Shown piece after piece: positions 52,538 through 61,211 of a DNA stretch of 64,000 bases. The stretch comes from Bacillus_AB infantis_C (lineage in GTDB: Bacteria > Bacillota > Bacilli > Bacillales > Cytobacillaceae), in assembly GCF_050107595.1 (NCBI RefSeq), contig NZ_JBNILH010000002.1, positions 1 through 64,000 of the forward strand, given 5' to 3'. The notes beneath the pieces are model-generated. The model searched no databases. It saw only the letters and a program-made list of their open reading frames with translations, and was not told the origin of the DNA. A program made the translations under genes and the position numbers. The stretch's first letter is position 1; every line of letters begins with the position of its first letter.

Positions 52538-54003
52538 AAACAGCGGTTATCGGCGGCGGGATCGGCGGCATGACATCCGCACTGCTGCTGGCAGACGATG
52601 GCCATGAAGTCGTCATTTTTGAAAAGGAAAATAAGCTTGGACGAAGGCTTTCTTTTATGGAGGAAGGCGGCTTTCGGATCGATCAGGGGCCAACCATCGT
52701 CCTGCTCCCTGATATGATTGAGAGTATTTTGGCCGAAGCGGGACTTGGCAGGGATCAGTATGAAATAGTAAGGCTGGACCCGCTTTATAAAATTACTTAT
52801 CCGGACGGAACCGATTATATCAAGCATGCGGACTTAGGCGAGCAGGAAAGGGAGATCAGCCGGAAATTCCCCGAGAGCCTCGCAGGGTTTCAAAGGTTTA
52901 TGAAGGATATGGACTATCGTTTCCATACGGGCAGACCTCAGTTCCTGGAACGCCCCTTTCTGGAGAAGGGAGACTTCTGGAATAAGGAGACACTTTCCTC
53001 TTTAGTGAAAATGAATGCTCATAAAAGTGTTGATAAGCAGCTTTCATCTTATTTTAAGGATGAAAGACTGAGGATTGCCTATGCTCTCCAGACATTATAT
53101 ATCGGGGGCAATCCGCTGAGCACCCCCGCCATCTACAGCCTTGTGTCTTACAGTGAGCACAAGCATGGCATTTTTTATGTAAAAGGCGGCTATGCCAGCC
53201 TGATCGGAAAACTTGAAGGGCTTCTTAAGAAGATGGGAGTAGAAATACGCCTTGGGAGCCGTGTTGAAAAGCTGCTGACAGACGGCACAAAGGCAAAGGG
53301 AGCCATTATCAATGGACAGGAAGAAAAATACGACTCTTTCATCATCAACGGCGATTTTCCTGTAGCGGAAAAAGAGCTTCTGGACCGCAGGAAAAACTAC
53401 AAAGCCTCCTCCGGCTGTCTGCTCCTCTACTTCGGGATTGGAAAAGTATATGAGGAAGCGATGGTGCACCAGTTTTTCATAGGCCGTGATTTCAATAAAA
53501 GCATGGAAGAGATCTTCAAGCAGCAGCAGCTGCCGGAAGAACCCTCTTATTATACATTCTATCCTTCAGCAATCGATGATTCCCTTGCACCTGAAGGAAA
53601 AAGCGTCCTTTATGCTCTCATACCCGCTCCCTCAGGTGAACATACCGACTGGAGCAGTAAGGATGAGTATGTTGACAGGCTCATCAGCCGGATGGAGAGG
53701 GATAGCTTTCCCGGGCTCCGAAAGCATATAGAATGGATGAAGGTCAGGACCCCTGAGGATGCACTCCGCGAGGGACTGTATGGAGGAGGAAGCTTCGGGA
53801 TAGCGCCTTCCCTTTTCCAGTCAGGCATTTTCCGCCCCCAGCTGAAGCCTTTCAAGGAAAAAAATATCTATGCGGTCGGGGCAAGCGTTCATCCTGGCGG
53901 AGGGATCCCGATTGTCCTGCAGGGAGCAAAGATGCTGGCTGATCATATCAAGCTTGAGCATAAAAAGAATTTACAAACGGAAGGAGTGTCGATCATTGGA
54001 TAA
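52534..54003 (+). CDS. Second CrtN-like oxidoreductase (CrtNb/CrtP type)
   Basis: A 489-aa CrtI-superfamily FAD protein: GGGIGGMTSALLL, FEKENKLGRRLSF, IDQGPTIVLLPDM, and C-terminal VGASVHPGGGIPIVLQGAKMLADHI. In carotenoid clusters with crtN and crtM the second copy usually oxidises the terminal methyl of diaponeurosporene (CrtP/CrtNb); it could instead be a further desaturase. It starts at ATG 52534 (GGAGGAAG upstream) and overlaps crtM by 8 nt. Confidence 0.82.
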   Translation: MKTAVIGGGIGGMTSALLLADDGHEVVIFEKENKLGRRLSFMEEGGFRIDQGPTIVLLPDMIESILAEAGLGRDQYEIVRLDPLYKITYPDGTDYIKHADLGEQEREISRKFPESLAGFQRFMKDMDYRFHTGRPQFLERPFLEKGDFWNKETLSSLVKMNAHKSVDKQLSSYFKDERLRIAYALQTLYIGGNPLSTPAIYSLVSYSEHKHGIFYVKGGYASLIGKLEGLLKKMGVEIRLGSRVEKLLTDGTKAKGAIINGQEEKYDSFIINGDFPVAEKELLDRRKNYKASSGCLLLYFGIGKVYEEAMVHQFFIGRDFNKSMEEIFKQQQLPEEPSYYTFYPSAIDDSLAPEGKSVLYALIPAPSGEHTDWSSKDEYVDRLISRMERDSFPGLRKHIEWMKVRTPEDALREGLYGGGSFGIAPSLFQSGIFRPQLKPFKEKNIYAVGASVHPGGGIPIVLQGAKMLADHIKLEHKKNLQTEGVSIIG

Positions 54004-54832
54004 AGCTGCAGCGGCCTATCACTATTGTGAAGAGGTCATCAAAAATAATTCAGCCACATTTCACCGTGCTTTTTCTTTCCTGCCGCCTGAGAAAAAAAGG
54101 GCTGTCTGGGCCATTTATGCTTTCTGCCGCAGGGTGGATGATATTGTGGATGAAGGAGCATGCCCTGAAGAGGAGGTGGCTGCTTTTGAAGAAGAGTTTT
54201 CCGTATTTCTCGAAGGCAGGCTGCCCGATCAAGATGTTATGCTGTGGACGGCGCTCAGGGACGTGTTCGGCAGCTTTGACATGGACAGCACTCCTTTCTT
54301 TGAAATGATTGCAGGACAGAAAATGGATCTGTATAAATCAAGATACAATACAGTCGATGAACTTCTTCATTATTCCTATCATGTGGCGAGTACGGTCGGT
54401 CTGATGCTGCTCCCTGTTCTTGCGCCTGAAAATGCGGAAAAGCTGAAGCATGGCGCCATTAAGCTGGGCCAGGCTATGCAGATTACCAATATACTGCGGG
54501 ATATAGGTGATGACCTCAAAAGAGATCGGGTCTATCTTCCTGCAGCATTGATGGAGAAGCACGGATATAAGGAGGAAGAACTGCAGTCAGGCCAGCTGAA
54601 TGAGGCTTTCTTCGCGCTGTTTGAGGAGCTGGCGGGAATCGCCGAGCAATTTTATGAAGAAGCGCTGGAAACGATCCACTTTTATCCTCCTTCTTCCAGG
54701 ACGCCTGTCAAGGGGGCTGCTGTCCTTTACAGGGCCATCCTTAATAAAATCCGGAAGAATGGATATAACTCATTTGGAGCTAGGAATTATGTGACGAAGG
54801 AAGAAAAAGCCGTGCTCCTCGCTACAATATAA
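53996..54832 (+). CDS. crtM: Dehydrosqualene (diapophytoene) synthase CrtM/YisP homolog
   Basis: A 278-aa squalene/phytoene synthase-family protein. The first Asp-rich motif gives Asp48 and Asp52 (VDDIVDE), the same numbers as in S. aureus CrtM. The second gives Asp169 and Asp173 (RDIGDDLKRDR). It condenses two farnesyl diphosphates. The B. subtilis ortholog YisP at this locus lacks crtN neighbours and was reported to act as a farnesyl-diphosphate phosphatase. Here the intact motifs and desaturase partners indicate genuine C30 synthesis. TTG 53996 has AAGGAG 9 nt upstream. Confidence 0.88.
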   Translation: MDKAAAAYHYCEEVIKNNSATFHRAFSFLPPEKKRAVWAIYAFCRRVDDIVDEGACPEEEVAAFEEEFSVFLEGRLPDQDVMLWTALRDVFGSFDMDSTPFFEMIAGQKMDLYKSRYNTVDELLHYSYHVASTVGLMLLPVLAPENAEKLKHGAIKLGQAMQITNILRDIGDDLKRDRVYLPAALMEKHGYKEEELQSGQLNEAFFALFEELAGIAEQFYEEALETIHFYPPSSRTPVKGAAVLYRAILNKIRKNGYNSFGARNYVTKEEKAVLLATI

Positions 54833-54865
54833 AAAAGGCCTGGCTGCCCACCAGGCCTTGCTGTC
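54829..54865. terminator. Bidirectional terminator between crtM and MATE gene
   Basis: AAGGCCTGG/CCAGGCCTT stem, 7-nt loop. T-run on the minus strand is excellent (TTTTTT), on the plus strand weaker and delayed (CTGTCTTTTT). Confidence 0.88.
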
Positions 54866-54868
54866 TTT

Positions 54869-56236
54869 TTAACCGGCAGCTTCTTTATCCTTGCCGGCCC
54901 TGCCGATGAACGATTTTTCCATCCATACTTTGGAGCGCCACCGCCACAGCATGAGGATTCCCCTCAGCCATTCATCTGCAATGAAGGCGATCCACACCCC
55001 AATAAGCCCAAGTCCGAAATGGATCCCCGCGATATAAGAAATGGTGACAGAAACACCCCACATGGAGAGGATGCCCATATAGACAGGGAACTTTACATCG
55101 CCCGCTGCCCTTAGCGAGCTGATGACAACCAGATTGAAGGAGCGGCCGGGTTCAAGGATGATGGTCAAAAGAATCAGCGTGCTTCCAACCTTGATGATAT
55201 CCTGATTGTCCGTAAAGATGCCCAGCAATGAATCTGAGAAAAAGGTGAAAACGACAGCTGCTCCCAATGATATCGCAATAGCGAGCTTCAAGCTTTTGAT
55301 GCCCCTTTGATAGGCTGATGCAAATTCTCTTGCCCCGATCATATGCCCGATCATGATTTGGGTTCCCTGGCTGATGGCGAGGCTGAATAGAAAAATGAAC
55401 ATCATCAGATTCTGGGCATAAACCTTTGCAGTCAAAGCTTCTGTTCCAATCATGGCAACAAAATAGGTAATGACCATCTGGGAGGCGTTATAAGACAGCT
55501 GCTCACCAGCAGAAGGGATGCCGATTAGCAGGAGATTCCGCAGATGTTCCTTCGGGAAGCGGAAAAGAAGCCTGAAAGGCAGCTCGCCTTCCGTGCGCCT
55601 GATGAGCACCAGGATGGAAGCAGCAACGCCGATCGTTCTGCTGACAGCAGTAGAAATGGCCACACCCTCCACACCCAGTACAGGTATCCCAAAAGGGCCG
55701 AAGATGAAAAGATAATTTCCAATGACATTCAAAATATTCATCCCGATGGTTATATACATAACATCTCTAGTAAATCCATAGCTTCTGATGACAGCCCCAA
55801 TGGTCATGATAAGTGCCTGGACAAAGGAAAAGCCGCCGACAATTACAAGATAAACGTTTGCTTCATCCATCAGTTCCGGTGGCAGATCCATCAGCTTCAG
55901 CAAAGGCTTGCCAAAAATGATTAAGACGGCACTGAGCAGTATGCCGAAGCAAAGGTTGGTCCCAAGGGACACCACCGATATTTCACCGGCTTTCCCGGGC
56001 TGTTTTGCCCCCAGGTTCTGGGCAACCAGGATGGAAGTGCCTGTTGCTACAAATCCAAACATCACAATGATGAGTGACAGGATTTGGTTTGAAACCCCGA
56101 CAGCAGCAACAGAGTTATCGGAGTACTGCGACAGCATAAGCGTGTCAGCATTCCCCATGAGCATATGAAGCAGTATTTCAATGAAAATAGGCCAGGTGAG
56201 GGCAAATAAAGTCAGATTTTTTTTCGGTTGTTTCAT
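54869..56236 (-). CDS. yisQ: MATE family efflux transporter (YisQ)
   Basis: A 455-aa, 12-helix MATE exporter (MLMGNADTLMLSQYSDNSVAAVGVSNQI at helix 1-2; MFGFVATGTSILVAQNLGAK; homologous second half). These are cation/drug antiporters. Position after yisP equals B. subtilis yisQ. AGGAGA precedes the ATG. It is convergent with crtM and shares its terminator. Confidence 0.9.
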   Translation of the reverse strand: MKQPKKNLTLFALTWPIFIEILLHMLMGNADTLMLSQYSDNSVAAVGVSNQILSLIIVMFGFVATGTSILVAQNLGAKQPGKAGEISVVSLGTNLCFGILLSAVLIIFGKPLLKLMDLPPELMDEANVYLVIVGGFSFVQALIMTIGAVIRSYGFTRDVMYITIGMNILNVIGNYLFIFGPFGIPVLGVEGVAISTAVSRTIGVAASILVLIRRTEGELPFRLLFRFPKEHLRNLLLIGIPSAGEQLSYNASQMVITYFVAMIGTEALTAKVYAQNLMMFIFLFSLAISQGTQIMIGHMIGAREFASAYQRGIKSLKLAIAISLGAAVVFTFFSDSLLGIFTDNQDIIKVGSTLILLTIILEPGRSFNLVVISSLRAAGDVKFPVYMGILSMWGVSVTISYIAGIHFGLGLIGVWIAFIADEWLRGILMLWRWRSKVWMEKSFIGRAGKDKEAAG

Positions 56237-56309
56237 ATTGCATTTCTCCTAAACAATTGGGTGTGATTCTTTGTGATAAAAGAGCGCCTCCCCGGGAAGT
56301 CATTATACG

Positions 56310-56341
56310 CAAAGAAAGGGCTGGCAGAAGCGCCAGCCTTA
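56310..56341 (-). terminator. Terminator after neopullulanase
   Basis: Minus-strand stem AAGGCTGGC/GCCAGCCCT (last pair G-T), 6-nt loop, then TTCTTTG. It lies between neopullulanase and the MATE gene, which are in the same direction. Confidence 0.75.
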
Positions 56342-56361
56342 AGAATAATGGTTTGAAATTT

Positions 56362-58128
56362 TTAAAGTTCAAAGGACAATATGGCCGCCCCGTAGGCTTC
56401 CAATTCTGCAGACAGGGAATCTGCTTCAGCCGCATATTCTTCCTCTGTCAGCAGATCGGTGATTTTTTTCCCTTTTAAAGGAAAAGGGAGGGAAAACGAA
56501 GCTTCTTCACTTGAAGCATTCAAGAGGATGACAATCTTCCTGTTTCCCGAACTTCTTGAAAACGCAGCAACTGTACTCTCCTCAGGAAGCTCCAGAAACT
56601 CAAGGCTTCCCTCGTTTGCCAGAAGAGGCTCTGATTTGCGCAATTGGATGAGCTTTTTTATATGTTCAAACATTTCCATACTGTATTCTTCTTCATTCCA
56701 GGGCATGCATTCCCGGCACCCCGGATCCATGCCGCCGGAAAGTCCTACTTCATCTCCATAATAAATGCAGGGGGTTCCGATATAGGTCATCATAAATGTG
56801 AATATCAGCCTTGCCTTTTCAAGCGACCCCCCGCACTCCGTCAGAACCCTTGGAGTATCGTGGCTTCCAGCCAGATTGAAAGCAGCCTCGTTGACATTAT
56901 CAGGATACATATGGATAACAGATACCATATTTTCCGCAAATTGGCGGGGGCTGATTGCTTCTTTAGCAAACAGATTAAGAACATTTGTCAGGAATGGGTA
57001 ATTCATAACAGCATCGAATTGGTCGCCTCTGAGCCAAGGCATGCTATCATGCCAGATTTCCCCGAGGATATACAGATCTGGCTTGATGCTCTTCACTTCT
57101 GCCCGGAATTCGCGCCAGAACTGATGATCGATTTCATTGGCGACATCCAGCCTCCAGCCATCGATATCAAATTCCCGTACCCAATAGCGGCCGACTTCCA
57201 GGAGATATTCCTTTGTTTCCGGATTTTGCGTATTGAGCTTTGGCATGGACTCGACAAATGCAAAGGTAGAATAGTTTGGACGTTCCCCGCCTTCCAGCGG
57301 AAATTCTTCAGCATGAAACCAGTCTTTATATTTGGATTCCTCCTGGTTTTCCAGCAGATCCTGAAAAGGTCCGAACTGGTAGCCGCTGTGATTAAAGACA
57401 GCATCAAGCATAACTTTGATTCCCTTTTCATGACAGATCTTCACAAGCTTGCGGAACGTTTCTTTATCACCAAACTGGGGGTCGATTTCATAATAATCTA
57501 TTGTATCATATTTATGATTGGAGTATGCCTTGAATATAGGTGTGAAGTAAATCCCTGTTATGCCCAGGCCGGCAAGGTAGTCTATATGGTCAATGATTCC
57601 CTGGAAATCGCCGCCAAAGAAATTATCAGGCTGGGGCTCCTCGCTTCTCCACGGTTTCGTTCCCGGGGGATTCAATGATTCATCGCCATTAGCGAATCTT
57701 TCCGGAAAAATTTGATACCATACCGTATCCTTCACCCATTTCGGAGCCCTGAAAACCTCGCTTGAATGAAGATAGGGGAAGCAGAAGAGGCTGCCGGGAT
57801 CTTCAGGAAGCCTGTCAAAGAAGCCTTTTTCAGTATAAAAGGCCTGCTCGTCACCTGACTTCAGGCAAAAACCATACCGTGTTCTTTTAAACTCCGGCTC
57901 CGGCTCAGCCAGCCAGTAATCAAATAATTCGTCGGATCCCGTTTTTTTCATCGGGATCCGGCGGCTGACCCAGCCGTCTTCATTCCATTCATATTGGTCT
58001 CCGTAAATAAGTTCAGCTTCCTCAATATTGCCTTTCTTGGCTTTCAGCCTGATATGGAGTACGTTTTCGCTATAAGCATAGGCAAAGCTGTCAGCAGGCT
58101 GATGAAATATTGACGACCTTTCCAGCAT
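56362..58128 (-). CDS. nplT: Neopullulanase/cyclomaltodextrinase (GH13_20)
   Basis: A 588-aa GH13 enzyme with the N-terminal starch-binding-like domain (residues 1 to about 120) and a TIM barrel. Catalytic nucleophile Asp328 (GWRLDVANE), acid Glu357 (LGEIWHD) and Asp424 (GSHDTPR) have exactly the numbering of Geobacillus stearothermophilus neopullulanase, which supports the ATG at 58128 (GAGAGGGG upstream). It has no signal peptide, so it hydrolyses imported maltodextrins or cyclodextrins in the cytoplasm. It is divergent from mdxE; a LacI-type operator lies just upstream. Confidence 0.94.
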   Translation of the reverse strand: MLERSSIFHQPADSFAYAYSENVLHIRLKAKKGNIEEAELIYGDQYEWNEDGWVSRRIPMKKTGSDELFDYWLAEPEPEFKRTRYGFCLKSGDEQAFYTEKGFFDRLPEDPGSLFCFPYLHSSEVFRAPKWVKDTVWYQIFPERFANGDESLNPPGTKPWRSEEPQPDNFFGGDFQGIIDHIDYLAGLGITGIYFTPIFKAYSNHKYDTIDYYEIDPQFGDKETFRKLVKICHEKGIKVMLDAVFNHSGYQFGPFQDLLENQEESKYKDWFHAEEFPLEGGERPNYSTFAFVESMPKLNTQNPETKEYLLEVGRYWVREFDIDGWRLDVANEIDHQFWREFRAEVKSIKPDLYILGEIWHDSMPWLRGDQFDAVMNYPFLTNVLNLFAKEAISPRQFAENMVSVIHMYPDNVNEAAFNLAGSHDTPRVLTECGGSLEKARLIFTFMMTYIGTPCIYYGDEVGLSGGMDPGCRECMPWNEEEYSMEMFEHIKKLIQLRKSEPLLANEGSLEFLELPEESTVAAFSRSSGNRKIVILLNASSEEASFSLPFPLKGKKITDLLTEEEYAAEADSLSAELEAYGAAILSFEL

Positions 58129-58145
58129 AAATTTTCCCCTCTCTT

Positions 58146-58161
58146 GTGCAATCGATTGCAT
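58146..58161. promoter_or_regulatory. LacI-family (MalR-type) operator O1, neopullulanase
   Basis: GTGCAATCGATTGCAT, containing the perfect palindrome TGCAATCGATTGCA (58147-58160). It lies about 20 bp downstream of the -10 of the neopullulanase promoter. Two relatives are at 58306 and 58405. Confidence 0.82.
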
Positions 58162-58180
58162 TGCAAAATGACTTTTTTAA

Positions 58181-58209
58181 AATTTATCAAAGAACAGGCT
58201 TTCGTTCAA
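58181..58209 (-). promoter_or_regulatory. Probable promoter of neopullulanase
   Basis: On the minus strand TTGAAC (58209-58204), 17-bp spacer, TAAATT (58186-58181); operator O1 lies in the early transcribed region. Confidence 0.55.
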
Positions 58210-58264
58210 GCTGGAGCTCTTATATCCGATATAAACTTTTTCGGCATAATGTTAAAAAAGGGGG

Positions 58265-58292
58265 TTGTCAAAATGAAAATAGCAAGTATAAT
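58265..58292 (+). promoter_or_regulatory. Sigma-A promoter of the mdx operon
   Basis: TTGTCA (58265-58270), 16-bp spacer, TATAAT (58287-58292). Operator O2 begins 13 bp after the -10, so repressor binding would block initiation. The mdxE leader is about 150 nt. Confidence 0.78.
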
Positions 58293-58305
58293 AAAGTTAA
58301 AGTTT

Positions 58306-58321
58306 GTGCAATCGTTTTCAC
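58306..58321. promoter_or_regulatory. LacI-family operator O2, mdx promoter
   Basis: GTGCAATCGTTTTCAC, a degenerate copy of O1 with conserved left half and central CG. It overlaps the mdx transcription start region. Confidence 0.7.
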
Positions 58322-58368
58322 AGGCGGCTGTCCTGAAATGTCTCAGCGGTTATTTTTTTTGAATATGC

Positions 58369-58382
58369 TGATAACGCTTTCA
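58369..58382. promoter_or_regulatory. CcpA cre site in the mdx leader
   Basis: TGATAACGCTTTCA matches the cre consensus TGWAANCGNTNWCA at all positions but one. Located downstream of the promoter, it would mediate glucose repression as a roadblock. Confidence 0.72.
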
Positions 58383-58404
58383 GTTGCCTTTTATGCAGCG
58401 ATTT

Positions 58405-58420
58405 GTGCAAACGGTTGTAC
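58405..58420. promoter_or_regulatory. LacI-family operator O3 upstream of mdxE
   Basis: GTGCAAACGGTTGTAC, nearly palindromic, 33 bp before the mdxE start. It shares the pattern GTGCAAnCGnTT with O1 and O2. Its spacing to O2 (99 bp) could allow looping, which is inference. Confidence 0.72.
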
Positions 58421-58452
58421 TAGAAAAATATCATTTCTTTGGAGGGGTCAAA

Positions 58453-59727
58453 ATGAAGAAGGCTTTATCATTATTTATGATGATCGTCCTGGTTCTTGGA
58501 GTGCTGGCTGCTTGCGGTCCTAAAGATGAAGAAACAGGCACTGCAGGAGAAAAAACAGAAGGCGGTTCAGCAAAACCTGAAAAGCTGATCGTCTGGGAAG
58601 ATACAGATAAAGGAGTCGCTCTTAAAGATGCGGCAGACAAGTTTGAAGCAGAACACGGCATCAAAATTGAATTCAAGGAACTGAATATAACAAAGATGCA
58701 GGAAAACCTTGCACTGGATGGCAACACAGCCAATGCACCGGATGTAATTACAATGTCACATGACGGCACTGGCCCTGCGATGGTAAAAGGGTATATTAAG
58801 GAACTTGAAGTAAGCGACGAGATCCTTGACCAATTTACAAGCTCTTCAGTAGAAGCCCTGAAATATGAAGGCAAGCTTTACGGACTTCCGAAAGCTACTG
58901 AAACACCGGTTTTCATTTATAACAAAGCATTGCTTCCTGAAGTTCCGGAAAACCTGGAAGATCTTTATACTAAATCTAAGGAAGTAACAAAAGACGGAAA
59001 CTACGGATTCCTTGCAATCTGGGATGACTTCTATCATGCACACGGCGTATTCTCCGGATTCGGCGGATATGTATTCGGCGAGAAAGACAGCAAAGTGGAC
59101 GTGACTGATATCGGCCTGAATAACGATGCTTCTGTAGAAGCAGCAGATTATATCAAAAAGTGGTATGCAGAAGGATTATTCCCGAAAGGAATCATCGGAG
59201 AAAAATCAAACGACAATATGAACGGCCTATTTAAAGAAGGAAAAGCCATTGCTGTCCAAAACGGACCTTGGGCGTTCCAGGATTATAAAGATGCAGGCAT
59301 CGATTATGGTGTAGCAGCTATGCCGAAGCTTCCAAATGGCGAGCCTGTCAAGACGTTCATGGGTGTTAAAGGCTGGTTTGTTACAAACTTCAGCAAAAAC
59401 CAGGAATGGGCACAGAAATTCGTTGAATTCATCACAAATGAAGAAAATGCCAAGAAGCGTTTTGAACTGACTGGCGAAATCCCGCCATTGAAATCACTGA
59501 TGGAAGATCCTGAGTTCGTTAAGAATAACGAAGGTGCTGCAGCAGTAATGGCGCAGTCCCAGTATGCTGTTCCAATGCCAAGTGTACCGGAAATGGCTGA
59601 GGTTTGGGATCCTATGAAAAAAGCGGTAGAAACAATCATTACAGGTAAATCAGAATCCAAAAAAGCGCTTGATAATGCTGTGAAGACTATTGAACAGCAG
59701 ATCGAAGCTAACCACAGCGGAAACTGA
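58453..59727 (+). CDS. mdxE: Maltodextrin-binding lipoprotein MdxE
   Basis: A 424-aa extracellular solute-binding lipoprotein (SBP family 1, MalE type): signal peptide with lipobox LAAC (Cys21), IVWEDTDKG, DVITMSHDGTGPAMVKGYIKEL and GPWAFQDYKDAGIDYGVAAMP typical of maltose/maltodextrin binders. It delivers substrate to MdxF-MdxG; the ATPase is presumably a shared MsmX-type subunit encoded elsewhere. ATG 58453 follows GGAGGGG; the frame upstream crosses operator O3 and is noncoding. Confidence 0.93.
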   Translation: MKKALSLFMMIVLVLGVLAACGPKDEETGTAGEKTEGGSAKPEKLIVWEDTDKGVALKDAADKFEAEHGIKIEFKELNITKMQENLALDGNTANAPDVITMSHDGTGPAMVKGYIKELEVSDEILDQFTSSSVEALKYEGKLYGLPKATETPVFIYNKALLPEVPENLEDLYTKSKEVTKDGNYGFLAIWDDFYHAHGVFSGFGGYVFGEKDSKVDVTDIGLNNDASVEAADYIKKWYAEGLFPKGIIGEKSNDNMNGLFKEGKAIAVQNGPWAFQDYKDAGIDYGVAAMPKLPNGEPVKTFMGVKGWFVTNFSKNQEWAQKFVEFITNEENAKKRFELTGEIPPLKSLMEDPEFVKNNEGAAAVMAQSQYAVPMPSVPEMAEVWDPMKKAVETIITGKSESKKALDNAVKTIEQQIEANHSGN

Positions 59728-59747
59728 TCTATAGCAATAAAGGAAAG

Positions 59748-59785
59748 GGCGGTACTCCTTGGTGGAGTACTGCCTCCCATTTTAT
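59748..59785 (+). terminator. Intercistronic hairpin between mdxE and mdxF
   Basis: 11-bp stem GGCGGTACTCC/GGAGTACTGCC (one G-U), loop TTGGT, then TCCCATTTTATTT. It probably terminates part of transcription or protects the mdxE mRNA 3' end, raising the binding-protein to permease ratio. The rest of the 202-bp gap holds no gene. Confidence 0.72.
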
Positions 59786-59929
59786 TTAGCAGTCAAAGAG
59801 AGCAGGATTTTAAGAGATATACTCCTTTAGACCTGGCTTTGGATCTTCTGAAGACAATAGTGCCGCAAAGAAAAATCCACTAAAAAAATCGCCCTTTATG
59901 GGAATCAGATAGAAAGGGGCATCCTTTCA

Positions 59930-61210
59930 ATGGAAGAAGCATACCGTTCAAACCATCGGAAAATTGCTGCAGGCCTGTCCATCATCCCGGGACTTGGCCA
60001 AATGTATAATAAACAATTTGTCAAAGGCATCGCCTTTTTAATTCTAACACTATCATTCATTGTTGCTTTTAAAGACTTCCTCAATATTGGCCTTTGGGGA
60101 CTGGTCACTCTCGGGGAAAAGCTGCCGAGGGATAATTCCATCTTCCTCCTGGTATACGGAATCATTTCCGTCATCCTTCTTCTATTCGCGGCAGGGTTTA
60201 TGTACATCAACATCCGCGATGCCTATAAAAATGGAAAGAAACGGGACTTGGGCAAGCACCTGAGCTCGATAAAAGAGCAATATCATACATTGATAGATTC
60301 CGGTTTCCCATACTTGATGATCACTCCGGGATTCTTCCTGCTGGTGTTTGTGGTCATCCTTCCGATTGTGTTCGTGCTTTTGCTTTCGTTCACAAACTAC
60401 AACCTGTATCATCAGTGGCCTGCGAAGCTGATGGACTGGGTGGCATTCGATAACTTCGCCAAACTGGTCACATTGGATATCTGGCGCGATACTTTCGTAA
60501 ACGTGTTTGCCTGGACGATCATCTGGACGTTTGGTGCGACAACATTCCAAATTGCCCTTGGGGTGTTCCTGGCAGTCCTTGTCAATCAGAAGGATCTGAA
60601 AGGGAAGGCCATTATCAGGACAATCCTGATCCTGCCATGGGCCGTACCGGCATTTGTATCCATCCTTATCTTTTCAGGCCTGTTCAATGAAACGTTCGGT
60701 GCCATCAATAACGTCGTGCTTGATTTCATTGGCATCGGTCCGATCCCGTGGATGACAGAGGCCCTGTGGACAAGGATCGCTCTCATTATGATCCAGACCT
60801 GGCTTGGGTTCCCGTTCATTTTTGCCATGGTCACAGGTGTGCTGCAGGCGATACCGGATGAGCTTTATGAAGCGGCAACGGTGGATGGGGCGACGATCTG
60901 GCAGAAGTTCAAGAATATTACCTTCCCGCTGATCATGCTGTCCATTGCACCGATCCTGATTACGCAATACACCTTTAACTTTAATAACTTCAATATTATT
61001 TATCTATTCAATATGGGCGGTCCTGCTATCTCGGATCAAAATGCAGGCGGCACCGATATCCTGATCTCGTGGATCTATAATCTGACTGTCACGAAATCTG
61101 AGTATGGAATGGCTGCAGCCATCACCATGATTCTGTCTGCCATTGTCATTAGTGTGGCTTTGTGGCAGTTCAGAAGGACAAAAGCTTTCAAAGAGGAGGA
61201 TATGATGTGA
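59930..61210 (+). CDS. mdxF: Maltodextrin ABC permease MdxF
   Basis: A 426-aa MalF-type permease with an N-terminal extension of three helices (residues 1-95, NHRKIAAGLSIIPGLGQMYNKQF) and the binding-protein-dependent transport core, including the EAA loop (YEAATVDGATIWQKFKNITFPLI). This extended MalF form is usual in Bacillus maltodextrin systems. AAAGGGG precedes the ATG. Confidence 0.92.
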   Translation: MEEAYRSNHRKIAAGLSIIPGLGQMYNKQFVKGIAFLILTLSFIVAFKDFLNIGLWGLVTLGEKLPRDNSIFLLVYGIISVILLLFAAGFMYINIRDAYKNGKKRDLGKHLSSIKEQYHTLIDSGFPYLMITPGFFLLVFVVILPIVFVLLLSFTNYNLYHQWPAKLMDWVAFDNFAKLVTLDIWRDTFVNVFAWTIIWTFGATTFQIALGVFLAVLVNQKDLKGKAIIRTILILPWAVPAFVSILIFSGLFNETFGAINNVVLDFIGIGPIPWMTEALWTRIALIMIQTWLGFPFIFAMVTGVLQAIPDELYEAATVDGATIWQKFKNITFPLIMLSIAPILITQYTFNFNNFNIIYLFNMGGPAISDQNAGGTDILISWIYNLTVTKSEYGMAAAITMILSAIVISVALWQFRRTKAFKEEDMM

Positions 61211-61211
61211 T

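Noticed and set aside
56644..57678. Plus-strand frame of 344 codons
   Set aside because: Antisense of neopullulanase, which has all catalytic motifs.
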